Assembly: GCA_902774815.1 (NCBI GenBank)
Contig: CACYJV010000033.1
Coordinates: forward strand, 1 to 64,000
DNA: 64,000 bases
Source: an uncultured Prevotellaceae bacterium
GTDB taxonomy: Bacteria > Bacteroidota > Bacteroidia > Bacteroidales > Bacteroidaceae
Direction: 5' to 3'
The position numbers were made by a program, and so were the translations under genes. Under the pieces are notes generated by a model. It did no database searches, was not told where the DNA came from, and saw only the letters and a list, made by a program, of their open reading frames with translations. Shown piece after piece: positions 1-7,530 of this stretch. Every line of letters starts with the position of its first letter. The first letter of the stretch is position 1.

Positions 1-1
1 A

Positions 2-133
2 CTGAAAGCGCTTCCTGCGGTCGACAGCGTATTGTTCGAGCACGCCAAGAACGGCTCACGTTGGCTGCACGTGCAGACGAAGCGCATCAGCCAGCCACGG
101 CGGCTGGCCAACTTCAACTATATCGGCAAATGA
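2..133 (+). CDS. C-terminal end of a probable M15-type D,D-carboxypeptidase (partial)
   Basis: Only the last 43 codons are in the window; they end at a TGA. The visible tail has a hydrophobic-FEHAKNGSRWLHVQ stretch. This resembles the final zinc-ligand region (W-x-H) of the small M15 family peptidases of Bacteroidetes, which trim peptidoglycan peptides in the envelope. The family call rests on this short motif alone and is tentative. Another secreted hydrolase would fit as well. The 5' part lies outside the window. Confidence 0.4.
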   Translation: MKALPAVDSVLFEHAKNGSRWLHVQTKRISQPRRLANFNYIGK

Positions 134-138
134 CGTAG

Positions 139-162
139 CCTTCCCCCAAGGGAGGGGGAAGG
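139..162 (+). terminator. hairpin after the first gene
   Basis: A perfect 9-bp GC-rich stem (CCTTCCCCC / GGGGGAAGG) with a six-base loop starts six bases after the upstream stop codon. There is no clean T tract directly behind it, so it is only a possible terminator. Confidence 0.4.
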
Positions 163-322
163 AGCCCAGAAGGATAGTTATTTTCAACTATAAGGCTTTA
201 TAGTGTATGGTGCAATGCCTTAGTGGCGTAAAAGCAATGAACGACGGGGGATTGAGTCAATGCGTTGGCAGTGCAAAGACGGTGGGGTGGTGGTGTGAAG
301 ACAATGCTGTGGGAACCTCGGT

Positions 323-1039
323 CTAACCCTCTTCGACGACTTCCGCATCGGCGACGGTGATGGCCCGCTGTGCTTCTTCCTGCTCAAGGGCAGCGCGTTC
401 CATCTGCCTGACGGTGCGGCGAGCCTTCCAAAGCATCAGTCCGCCCAGCAGTTCGGCCATGCCGTAGAGCAGCATGCACCAGCCGATGATGAACAACGGG
501 GCTGCAGCGACCTCGATGGGGCGCCAGATCATGAAGATGGCTACGAGCAATACCACTACCGGCAGCAGCCAATAGAACCATCCGACGTGGCACCAGCGCG
601 ATGCCTGTGCCAGGTTCACAAACTGGTTGATGGCTCCCAGCACCAGCATGGCAGCCAGGACATACTGCAGTCCGGTGATGAACGTCGTCGGCATCAGGGC
701 CAGGATGATGCCGAGGATGATGCTGCCGAAACCGACGAGGGAGGAGAGGACGGACGACCCGCCACCTTGTCCCTCCCTGTGAGGGAGATGAGTGGAATGT
801 GCTGCAGCTTGCTGCTCGCCATCTTGAGGGTAATCGGCCCCGTCGCTCGCAGGGATGGGCTGGGAGGTGGGCCGCTTGTTCAGCACCACGGCGATGAGTC
901 CCGACACGAAAAACAGCGCACCGATGACCACCGTCAGCCAGTGGACCGTCTCTTCACGATATTTAATGATGAGTGCACCCACCGCGAAGGCTACCAGCGC
1001 ACGCACAATGCTGCTTTGAAGTATTTTCATTGTTCGCAA
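323..1039 (-). CDS. DUF308/HdeD-like multi-pass membrane protein
   Basis: This 238-residue protein has paired hydrophobic helices near residues 10-50, a polar linker (about 52-95, rich in Q, H and G), then four more helices to about residue 205 and a charged tail. The arrangement of short two-helix repeats with conserved small residues resembles DUF308/HdeD-type inner-membrane proteins, some of which are linked to acid stress in enterobacteria. The substrate and role are unknown here. Two starts are possible (MRTMKIL at 1039 or MKIL at 1030). A minus-strand TAnnTTTG box at 1075-1082 sits about 35 bases upstream. Confidence 0.6.
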   Translation of the reverse strand: MRTMKILQSSIVRALVAFAVGALIIKYREETVHWLTVVIGALFFVSGLIAVVLNKRPTSQPIPASDGADYPQDGEQQAAAHSTHLPHREGQGGGSSVLSSLVGFGSIILGIILALMPTTFITGLQYVLAAMLVLGAINQFVNLAQASRWCHVGWFYWLLPVVVLLVAIFMIWRPIEVAAAPLFIIGWCMLLYGMAELLGGLMLWKARRTVRQMERAALEQEEAQRAITVADAEVVEEG

Positions 1040-1074
1040 CTATATATTTTCAGAAACTTGGATGAAGTCGATTG

Positions 1075-1082
1075 CAAAAATA
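1075..1082 (-). promoter_or_regulatory. Bacteroidetes -7 box for the DUF308-like gene
   Basis: The minus strand reads TATTTTTG, matching TAnnTTTG, about 35 bases upstream of the start codon. No convincing -33 TTTG was found. Confidence 0.4.
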
Positions 1083-1201
1083 AGGAAAGTTCTACGCAAA
1101 TCAAAAGATTCCTCGTTCTTTTTTTATCGAAACGCTGAATTTTCGTACCTTATTCTGATATTTGTGTTTATTTGATGTTAATTTTAAGGAATGATATAGC
1201 A

Positions 1202-1237
1202 GATGACTCACCGACCTCTCGAGGTCGGTGAGTCATC
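1202..1237. repeat. 36-base palindrome of the GACCTC...GAGGTC family
   Basis: Two perfect 17-base arms (GATGACTCACCGACCTC and its complement) flank two bases. It lies 21 bases beyond the stop of the lipoprotein gene at 1259. The inner CGACCTC/GAGGTCG core recurs at 3484, 6102, 39343 and 50130. It could also act as a terminator, but no T run follows on the minus strand. Confidence 0.8.
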
Positions 1238-1258
1238 GTCTGTAATTATTCCCAAATA

Positions 1259-1699
1259 TTATTGTTCAGAATCGCTCTCACTTTTTACTGCTTCTTTCTC
1301 TTGCTTCTCAAGAGGTAGTATGGTAAATTGGGTTTGAGCTGGCTTGCTGACACAATTTGTTGCTAAGTCAACTCCCCATCCTATCAACCCCCCAAGCAGA
1401 ATGTTTCCGAATGCCCAGCCATTTACAGACTTCTCCAAAATGATGTCATTAAATTTGTAGTTGTCTGATGTAATTCTGATGCGCTGACCATCAAGATGAT
1501 GACGATTAACCTTCACAACGGCGGGAAGACTAATATTAGGATAAGTCTGCTCTTCGGTAACGATGGTTACAGGTTCCGATACGTTTCCATTGATGGTGAT
1601 ACTCGGGTTTCCACCAGAAACAATGGTGGCACACGATGACAGCATAATCGGCAAGGATAAACCGAATGCTGCAATGACGGTTTTAGAAAAATGTTTCAT
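1259..1699 (-). CDS. small lipoprotein, CATIVSG type
   Basis: The protein has about 146 residues. The start was chosen at MKHFSKTV (1699), which gives a normal lipoprotein signal: charged N-terminus, hydrophobic helix and lipobox LSSC. The upstream in-frame codons would add an unlikely extension. After the lipidated Cys comes CATIVSGGNPSITING, a signature found in small Bacteroidetes surface lipoproteins. A glycine-rich hydrophobic segment (about 100-120, FGNILLGGLIGWGVD) and a charged tail follow. The function is unknown. A -7 box (TAACTTTG) lies on the minus strand at 1818-1825, giving a leader of about 110 bases. Confidence 0.65.
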   Translation of the reverse strand: MKHFSKTVIAAFGLSLPIMLSSCATIVSGGNPSITINGNVSEPVTIVTEEQTYPNISLPAVVKVNRHHLDGQRIRITSDNYKFNDIILEKSVNGWAFGNILLGGLIGWGVDLATNCVSKPAQTQFTILPLEKQEKEAVKSESDSEQ

Positions 1700-1817
1700 A
1701 GTCGTTTTTTTTATAACTAAGACAAATATCGAATATTCCAAGTAAAGGCGCAGTCTTTAGCCGAATGCTGAGCAGTTCAGTACAAACAAACCATTGCCTC
1801 TTTTCGGATTGCATGTG

Positions 1818-1825
1818 CAAAGTTA
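1818..1825 (-). promoter_or_regulatory. -7 box for the lipoprotein gene
   Basis: The minus strand reads TAACTTTG upstream of the lipoprotein gene. It lies back to back with the plus-strand -7 box at 1870. Confidence 0.35.
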
Positions 1826-1869
1826 CGAAAAAAAAGACGAATACAAATGGCATTGTCTAAACTTTTTTG

Positions 1870-1877
1870 TATATTTG
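1870..1877 (+). promoter_or_regulatory. -7 box for the gene at 2014
   Basis: TATATTTG matches TAnnTTTG and is followed by GC. It implies a leader of about 130 bases before ATG 2014. The -33 element is not clear. Confidence 0.4.
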
Positions 1878-2013
1878 CAGTCAAATAGATAAAGGAGTTC
1901 CAAGGGGTTCGAGGAGTCTGAGGAGTCCAAGACAAATGCAAATGCTCCTACGCTTCTGCCTCCTGCGCTCTGAAATAGTAAATAAGTAAAAATCGTAAAA
2001 ACCGTAAATAACC

Positions 2014-2772
2014 ATGATGAAGAAGATGATGATGACGGCAGTGCTGACGATGATAGTCGTAGCCGTCCAGGCAATGAGCTTTACCCAGGCACGGCAGGAA
2101 GCTCTGTTCCTCTCGGACAAGATGGCGTATGAGCTGCATCTGACGATGGACCAGTATGAGGCTGTCTATGAGATCAATCTGGACTACTTCCTCAGTATCC
2201 GCTATGCCGACGACGTGTTCGGCGTGTACTGGAACCGTCGTAACACCGACCTGCGCTTCGTGCTCAATACGTGGCAGTATCGTCGCTATGTGACCACTGT
2301 TGACTTCTACCAGCCCACGGCATGGCGCAATGGCGGATGGACGTTCAACATCTATATGCGTTACGACCGCGGCAACCACTTCCGTCAGCCGCCCACGATA
2401 TTCAACACCTATCTTGGTGGCCGCAACCGTGGAACCATCAGCTTCTATCAGGGACGCACCATCAATAAGCCTTCTGACCGCCATGTAGGCAACGGGCGCT
2501 CGTGGAACACGCAGCCCTCGAACCGTGGCAACAACGGCAATAACCACTTCAGCCAGCCCGGCAACGGCAACAGGCCGAATGGCTATCAGCCTGGCACCAA
2601 CAATCGTCAGAACAACCAGCAGTCGACACAGCCTACACGTAGGTTCGGCACTGGTGGCAGCCAGACGTCCACGCAGCCAAAGCCTGCCACGGGCAACCAA
2701 GGTCAGCAGAAGGCAGCCCAGCAGCAGCCGACGCGCAAGGTCAATGCCGGTAACTTCGGCGGCAAGCGGTAG
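2014..2772 (+). CDS. secreted protein, paralogue of the gene at 4516-5751
   Basis: This 252-residue protein has a signal peptide (to about residue 21). A conserved block follows, about residues 22-140: QAR-EALFLSDKMAYEL-LT-DQYEAVYEINLDY, then Y-RRN-DL-F-L--WQYRRY. The same order of motifs is in the 4516-5751 protein and, more weakly, in the small protein at 30398. The second half is low-complexity (N, G, Q, R), as in the paralogue. It is probably exported. I do not recognise a named family or a function. It lies 21 bases upstream of the phosphatase gene and may be co-transcribed with it. Confidence 0.75.
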   Translation: MMKKMMMTAVLTMIVVAVQAMSFTQARQEALFLSDKMAYELHLTMDQYEAVYEINLDYFLSIRYADDVFGVYWNRRNTDLRFVLNTWQYRRYVTTVDFYQPTAWRNGGWTFNIYMRYDRGNHFRQPPTIFNTYLGGRNRGTISFYQGRTINKPSDRHVGNGRSWNTQPSNRGNNGNNHFSQPGNGNRPNGYQPGTNNRQNNQQSTQPTRRFGTGGSQTSTQPKPATGNQGQQKAAQQQPTRKVNAGNFGGKR

Positions 2773-2793
2773 TAGGTTTGCGAAAGTGATGCG

Positions 2794-3438
2794 ATGAGTT
2801 GCAAGCTACTCTTGGTTCGTCACGGTGAGACCGTGGACAACGTGAACAAAATCATGCAGGGTCAGACAGATGGCTGTCTGACCCTGCTTGGCATGGAACA
2901 GGCTCGCGAGCTCGGTAGGCAGCTGCGCGGCAAGCCGATAGATGTGTTCCTGTCGAGCGATCTGGGCAGGGCCGTTGAGACGCTGAGGATTATAAAGGAG
3001 GAGATGCTCCTCCCTGCCCCCATCCCGAGCGGAGCTCGCCCATTCTTTCCCCGCGACGCTCTGAAAGCGTCCCTGTGGGCCGAGCGCCCGCTGTCGCGCC
3101 TACCCGTAGCCTTTCCCGTAGCCTTCCCCTGTAGGGAGGAGAGTCTGCTGGGGGAGAGTCTTCCCCTCCTCCGCGAGCGCGACTGGGGATCGTTCACCGG
3201 GCGCTATATCCCCGACCTGCAGGACGAAGCGTGGCCCGACGACATAGAGACGCTGGAGCAGATGAAGGCCCGTGCCCGCGAGTTCCTGGACTATGTGCGC
3301 CAGCATTACGACGGGAAGACGGTGCTGGCCGTGGGACATGGCATCATCAACAAAGCCATACAGAGCGTCTATACCGGCCGTCCCATGAATCAGATTGAGA
3401 AGATGGCGAACTGTGAGGTGCGCGAACTGCTGCTTTAG
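2794..3438 (+). CDS. histidine phosphatase (phosphoglycerate-mutase-like) with an in-frame repeat insertion
   Basis: This 214-residue protein has the branch-1 signature LVRHGET (catalytic His10, Arg9), SSDLGRAVET, the acid motif LLRERDWG and the second histidine in VGHG (about H182). These enzymes dephosphorylate small phospho-metabolites such as phosphosugars; the substrate is not predictable. About 49 residues, P74 to about S122, lie between the SSDLGRA helix and LRERDWG, where the family normally has only a short stretch. Bases 3037-3125 in that segment are a copy of a repeat found in inverted orientation at 3549-3639. The reading frame is kept, so the protein may be functional with an extra surface loop. 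Confidence 0.85.
   Translation: MSCKLLLVRHGETVDNVNKIMQGQTDGCLTLLGMEQARELGRQLRGKPIDVFLSSDLGRAVETLRIIKEEMLLPAPIPSGARPFFPRDALKASLWAERPLSRLPVAFPVAFPCREESLLGESLPLLRERDWGSFTGRYIPDLQDEAWPDDIETLEQMKARAREFLDYVRQHYDGKTVLAVGHGIINKAIQSVYTGRPMNQIEKMANCEVRELLL
3013..3159 (+). repeat. dispersed repeat inserted in frame in the phosphatase gene
   Basis: Bases 3037-3125 match the reverse complement of 3549-3639 over about 90 bases with few differences. The shared stretches include CGCCCATTCTTTCCCCGC and CGCGCCTACCCGTAGCC. The central AAGCGTC-N-GCCGAGCG core is CCTGTGG here and TCCTTCGTC in the partner. The segment is a multiple of three long and has no stop in the gene's frame. Confidence 0.8.
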
Positions 3439-3780
3439 TGAGGGCGTTGGCATGGGGAATGATTTGTCAGTTGATTTTGCGACCTCTTCGAGGTCGGCGG
3501 ACCAGTATAATTTACGATTTACGGATTTCTTTCTCCATTTCATTACGAAAGGCTACGGGAAAGGCTACGGGTAGGCGCGCCAGCGGGCGCTCGGCGACGA
3601 AGGAGACGCTTTCAGAGTGTAGCGGGGAAAGAATGGGCGAACGTAGTTCTTCGACGAGCGAAGCGGCAAAGCCGAGCGCGGGAATGAGCGAGCAAAGCTC
3701 GAGTCCGATTTACGATTTTGCGACCACGGATGACACGGATAAAACGGATGTCACGGATGGTAATCATAATTATCAACTAT
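3439..3780. repeat. intergenic repeat region, first part
   Basis: No gene is evident. It holds a GACCTCTTCGAGGTC palindrome (3482-3496), the inverted partner of the in-gene repeat (3549-3639), a second fragment of the same family near 3645-3685 and a short run of ACGGAT words (3726-3758). A long open frame crosses the region, but its product is translated repeat. Confidence 0.7.
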
Positions 3781-3948
3781 CAATTGTCCGCTCGGCCCTT
3801 TGGGACGCTTGCATAGCGGAGCGGAGCAAGAACTATCAATTATCAATTGTCCGCTCGGCCCTTTGGGACGCTTGCATAGCGGAGCGGAGCAAGAACTATC
3901 AATTATCAATTGTCCGCTCGGCCCAAAGGGACGCTTAAAGCTACCATC
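3781..3948 (-). repeat. 63-base tandem repeats (AAGCGTC-N-GCCGAGCG family)
   Basis: Two full units and one truncated unit start at 3781, 3844 and 3907, an exact 63-base period that is a multiple of three. On the minus strand each contains AAGCGTC, a palindromic core (CCAAAGG or CCTTTGG) and GCCGAGCG, with CTCCGCT/AGCGGAG able to pair around it. Linkers are TATCAATTATCAATTG. The frame that reads SIVRSALWDACIAE is open throughout. It matches the extra peptide in the aminotransferase at 6214. Confidence 0.9.
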
Positions 3949-3986
3949 GCCTTTTGGAGAGAGGCTGGGGTAAGGGCTGCCAGAGA

Positions 3987-4356
3987 GACCTCGGAGAGGT
4001 CGCAATTTCAGCGCTCGGCCCTATGGGACGCTTGCGTAGCTTGTCGGAGCAAGAAATTCAGGTCCACTGACCTGGGGATGGATGCAACCCGAAACATAAA
4101 AAACGACTTCGGAGATGTCGCACGTAATGAAGACTTAGATAGGGGCGACATCTCCGAAGTCGTAGTCCTCATCACATGATCCTCTATCCCCAGGTCAGTA
4201 GACCTGGGGTTTCTAATATTGCGACTTCTCCGAAGTCGCTGTACATGCCAGGTGTTCTCTGTCCCCAGGTCAGTAGACCTGAATTTCTTGCTCCGACAAG
4301 CTACGCAAGCTCCCCAAAGGGCCGAGCGCTGATATTAGGGCCTCTCCGAGGTCGGC
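3987..4356. repeat. 92-base inverted repeat pair enclosing more palindromes
   Basis: The arm 3987-4078 and the arm 4262-4355 are reverse complements at roughly 90 percent by eye. Each runs from a GACCTCGGAGAGGTC-type palindrome through an AAGCGTC-N-GCCGAGCG unit to the palindrome CCCCAGGTC...GACCTGGGG. Between them lie further palindromes of the CGACTTCGGAGATGTCG type (4109, 4146, 4222) and another CCCCAGGTC...GACCTGGGG (about 4189-4210). The piece 4146-4238 is repeated in inverted orientation at 50130-50221, next to the CRISPR array. Confidence 0.85.
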
Positions 4357-4515
4357 GTTCATGCCAGGTGTAATGCTTGGAGAGCCCATCGACATGAGCA
4401 GATACCCCCCAAAAAACAGAAAGCCCCTGTGTCATCACGACGCAGGGACTTCTCTTAGAGGGTGTAGTAACCCTTTCTGCCTATATATAACTTGTAGAGC
4501 GTAATTCTTAATATC

Positions 4516-5751
4516 TTATCTACGGCCTCCGAAGTGGCCACCGCCGCTGTGCGAGCCGCCTCCACGGCTGCCACCACCCATTGAGCTGCGGCTACCGCCT
4601 CCCATTGAACCGCGGCTACTGCCCATTGAGCTGCGCGAGGGAGCACTCATTGACGAGCTGCTGCGTGAGGGAGCGCTGATGCTACGCGAGGGTGAGCTCA
4701 TCGACGAACTGCTGCGCGAGGGGCTGACGCTGCGCGAGGGAGAGAACGTGCTGCGAGGGCTGCTCGTGGAGTTCATCTGGCGCGGTGTTGTTGTGGTTGA
4801 CCTGGGGCTGACGCTGCGACCGCCAACGGTTGTGCGTGTGCTGCTGGGGCGCTGTCCGCCGCTGAAGTTACCGTTCTGGTTCATGTTGCTCGGAGTCGTG
4901 CGGCCGGCATCCACCTTCGTCGGGGCTGTCTGCATGCCACGATCCATCTGTGTAGTGGTGTTGGGAGCCTGCACACGTGAGCTGCTCACGCTGCGGTTGC
5001 CCAGTCCATGGTTCTGGCCACGGTCGCGACCGGTTCCGTTGTAGCCGCCGTTGCCATTCTGGTTGCCACGGTCGCGGCCTGTTCCGTTGTAGCCGCCGTT
5101 GCCATTCTGGTAGCCACGGTCGCGGCCATTGCCGTTGTAGCCGTTGTTGCCGTTGTGGTTGCCACGGTTGCCAAAGCTGTTGTTGCCATGGTTCTGCGAA
5201 CCCATGTTGCGGTTGCCACGTCCATAGTCGCCACGCTCAAAGCGGTTGTGCATGCCGAAGTGGTTGTCGCGGCTTCGGCCGGCAGGTGCGAAGGTGCGTC
5301 CACGATACCAGGAGCGTCCGCCGTTCATGTGCCAGGCGTGTCCGCCACGATAGACGCTGTAGAAGTGGGGACGTCCGAAGTAGAAGTAGTCACGATAGGG
5401 ATAGCGTGCATAGATGCCGAAGTGCCAGTAGCCAGCGCTCCAGTAGAGCGGGCGATAGAAGTAGGTGGCATCGAGATACAAGCGATACTGCCAGTCAAGC
5501 AGGATGTAGCTCAGATCCATATTACGACGCTCCCAGTAGGGACCGTAGAGGTCGGCTTGTGTATTGACACCCATGAGGTAGTCGAGGTTCACCTCGTAGG
5601 CTGCTTCATACTGCTCTTCCGTGAGGTTGAGCTCATAGGCCATCTTGTCGGTCAGGAACAAAGCCTGCTGGCGGGCCTGCTCGTAGCTCATGGCGTTGGC
5701 CGATGCTACGAAAGCGAACAGTGCCACAAGGGCGGTCATCATCTTTTTCAT
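4516..5751 (-). CDS. secreted low-complexity protein, paralogue of the gene at 2014
   Basis: The 411-residue protein has a signal peptide ending near residue 20 (SANA-MSYEQ). A conserved domain of about 120 residues follows (QARQQALFLTDKMAYEL-LTEEQYEAAYEVNLDYL; YWERRNMDL-YILLDWQYRLYL). The central region carries N/G-rich tandem units (NGNGGYNGTGRDRG, residues about 200-250), and the tail is rich in S/R and then G/S. The tandem units show as near-identical DNA repeats at about 5030-5140. It faces the 2014 gene across the repeat array. Function unknown; an envelope role is plausible. Confidence 0.75.
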   Translation of the reverse strand: MKKMMTALVALFAFVASANAMSYEQARQQALFLTDKMAYELNLTEEQYEAAYEVNLDYLMGVNTQADLYGPYWERRNMDLSYILLDWQYRLYLDATYFYRPLYWSAGYWHFGIYARYPYRDYFYFGRPHFYSVYRGGHAWHMNGGRSWYRGRTFAPAGRSRDNHFGMHNRFERGDYGRGNRNMGSQNHGNNSFGNRGNHNGNNGYNGNGRDRGYQNGNGGYNGTGRDRGNQNGNGGYNGTGRDRGQNHGLGNRSVSSSRVQAPNTTTQMDRGMQTAPTKVDAGRTTPSNMNQNGNFSGGQRPSSTRTTVGGRSVSPRSTTTTPRQMNSTSSPRSTFSPSRSVSPSRSSSSMSSPSRSISAPSRSSSSMSAPSRSSMGSSRGSMGGGSRSSMGGGSRGGGSHSGGGHFGGRR

Positions 5752-5831
5752 ATTCTTGAGGTTTTTGAGTTGTTATTATTTTTTATGATGTTTGTTATGT
5801 GTCATCAGGGGTTTCCTGATCTTTCACGTTG

Positions 5832-5839
5832 CAAAGATA
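5832..5839 (-). promoter_or_regulatory. -7 box for the gene at 4516-5751
   Basis: The minus strand reads TATCTTTG, a perfect TAnnTTTG, about 80 bases upstream of the ATG. Confidence 0.5.
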
Positions 5840-5899
5840 CAACGAATTCTTATGCCTCCAAAAGGATTTTCCCTAAACTGGAGGGGGAAAATCCCTATA

Positions 5900-6119
5900 G
5901 TTGAGAGTTCTTGCTCCGCTGCGCTCCGCAAGCGTCCCTGTGGGCCGAGGGGAGAGTTGATAGTTGATAGTTAATAGTTGATAGTTTATAGTTCTTGCTT
6001 CGCTGCGCTGCGCAAGCGTCCCTGCGGGCCGAGCGGAGAGTTGAGAGTTCTTGCTCCACTGCGCTCCGTAAGCGTCTCCTTCGTCGCCGAGCGCTGAAAT
6101 TCGACCTCTTTGAGGTCGG
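5900..6119 (+). repeat. three more AAGCGTC-N-GCCGAGCG units with heptamer linkers
   Basis: Units lie at about 5907-5956, 5991-6041 and 6048-6094. Their cores differ: CCTGTGG, CCTGCGG and TCCTTCGTC. Between the first two is a run of TAGTTGA-like heptamers (5954-5993). The block ends in a GACCTCTTTGAGGTC palindrome (6103-6117). The stretch 5752-6213 has no gene apart from this block and the upstream promoter. Confidence 0.85.
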
Positions 6120-6213
6120 TGCGGCATCAACGGTGTCATTCCCTTCTTTTTTTTGTCGGGCAGATGCAATAAAGAGTAGGTACGCGCGTTATTATAAATA
6201 ATAAAAGAACTAC

Positions 6214-7434
6214 ATGATTAAGTTCCTTGACCTTCAGAAGGTGACGGCCCTCCATGCCCAGGAGTATCATGAGGCAGTAAGGGGGGTGGTAGACTCGGGC
6301 TGGTTCCTGCAAGGTGAGCAGGTGAAGGCCTTCGAGTCGGAATACGCGTCGTACATCGGCACACGCCATTGCATAGGCGTTGGCAACGGGCTCGATGCGC
6401 TGACACTCATCTACCGCGCCTATCTGCAGATGGGGTTGATTCATGAGGGCGACGAGGTCATGGTACCTGCCAACACCTACATCGCCTCCATCCTCGCCAT
6501 CAGCGAGAACGGGCTGCGGCCTGTGCTCATTGAGCCGCGTTGGGACACCCTTGAGATGGACGACTCGTTGCTTGAGCAACACCTCACCGAGCGCACGCGC
6601 TCCGTCATGATTGTTCATCTCTACGGCCGCAATGCCTATACCGACCGCATCGGCGATTTCTGTCGCCGGCACAACCTGCTGCTCGTCGAAGACAATGCCC
6701 AGGCTCACGGAGCTATGGCGTTGTTGACGACAGACCATTCACAGCAGACTGACTGTGCGCCAGACAATGGCCAATCATCAATTGTCCGCTCGGCGCGAAG
6801 CGACGCTTTTGTAGCGAAGCGGAGAAAGAATTATCAATTCAAACGAACGGGTTCGCTGGGCCATGCGGCTGGAAACAGCTTCTACCCGGGCAAGAACCTC
6901 GGAGCCATGGGCGACGCAGGCGCCGTGACGACCGACGACGACCAACTGGCTGACATCATCCGCTCGCTGGGCAACTATGGATCCAGCCGGAAGTACGTTT
7001 TCGATTATGTGGGGCGCAACTCGCGCTTGGACGAGATGCAGGCTGCCCTTCTGCGGGTGAAGCTTCGCCATCTTGACGATGACAACGAGCGCCGCCGGCA
7101 GATAGCCCGCCGCTACGAGCAGGGCATCAGCAATCCCCTCATTACGCTGCCTTCGAAGACGGCCGATGCCGAGAACGTCTACCATCTGTTCCCCATATTC
7201 ACCCCGCGGCGCGATGCCCTGCAGCAATACCTGTGCGTGCATGGCGTGGAGACGCTCGTTCACTATCCCATCCCTCCCCATCAGCAGCGGTGCTATGCTG
7301 AGTGGCACCATCTGTCGCTGCCCATCACCGAGCGCATCAGCCGCGAAGAGCTGTCGCTGCCCATGAGTCCTGCACTCGCCGACGACGAAGTGGACGAAGT
7401 CATCAGACTCGTGAACGAGTTCAAGGGAGAGTAA
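6214..7434 (+). CDS. DegT/DnrJ/EryC1-type PLP-dependent sugar aminotransferase with an in-frame repeat insertion
   Basis: This 406-residue protein has the family order: GNGLDALTLIYRAY near residue 55, VPANTYIAS near 90, VEDNAQAHGA (to A167), SFYPGKNLGA with the PLP-binding Lys227, then RLDEMQAALL. Such enzymes aminate nucleotide-linked keto-sugars for capsule or O-antigen synthesis. The exact sugar is not certain; FdtB/QdtB-like enzymes are close in motif. Between HGA167 and T212-GSLGHAAG there are 44 residues where relatives have only a few. Residues about Q187-F209 are encoded by a copy of the dispersed repeat. The neighbouring Wzi-like gene and the polysaccharide locus fit a role in surface glycan synthesis. 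Confidence 0.85.
   Translation: MIKFLDLQKVTALHAQEYHEAVRGVVDSGWFLQGEQVKAFESEYASYIGTRHCIGVGNGLDALTLIYRAYLQMGLIHEGDEVMVPANTYIASILAISENGLRPVLIEPRWDTLEMDDSLLEQHLTERTRSVMIVHLYGRNAYTDRIGDFCRRHNLLLVEDNAQAHGAMALLTTDHSQQTDCAPDNGQSSIVRSARSDAFVAKRRKNYQFKRTGSLGHAAGNSFYPGKNLGAMGDAGAVTTDDDQLADIIRSLGNYGSSRKYVFDYVGRNSRLDEMQAALLRVKLRHLDDDNERRRQIARRYEQGISNPLITLPSKTADAENVYHLFPIFTPRRDALQQYLCVHGVETLVHYPIPPHQQRCYAEWHHLSLPITERISREELSLPMSPALADDEVDEVIRLVNEFKGE
6715..6840 (+). repeat. dispersed repeat inside the aminotransferase gene
   Basis: Bases 6776-6840 correspond to the 63-base intergenic repeat: TCAATTGTCCGCTCGG, a variable core, GACGCTTTTGTAGCG-AAGCGGAG, then TTATCAATT. The translated peptide (SIVRSARSDAFVAKRRKNYQ) matches the open frame of the intergenic copies at 3781. 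The 6715-6771 part also looks foreign to the family. Confidence 0.85.
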
Positions 7435-7530
7435 TAAAGTAAAGAGGTAAAAGAGTAAAAAAATGAAACGAAGGGCCACGGGCGACACTCTTTATTGGCA
7501 GAGGCGCGTGGTTGCATGATATAATGAAGA

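Noticed and set aside
1202-1237. Simple terminator of the lipoprotein gene
   Set aside because: Possible, but the core matches the dispersed GACCTC palindrome family and lacks a T run, so it is listed as a repeat.
3438-3938. 166-codon plus-strand open frame after the phosphatase gene
   Set aside because: Its product is translated repeat DNA with no non-repeat domain; the frame stays open because the unit is 63 bases long.
6214-7434. Aminotransferase as a pseudogene
   Set aside because: The insertion keeps the frame and all catalytic motifs on both sides are present.
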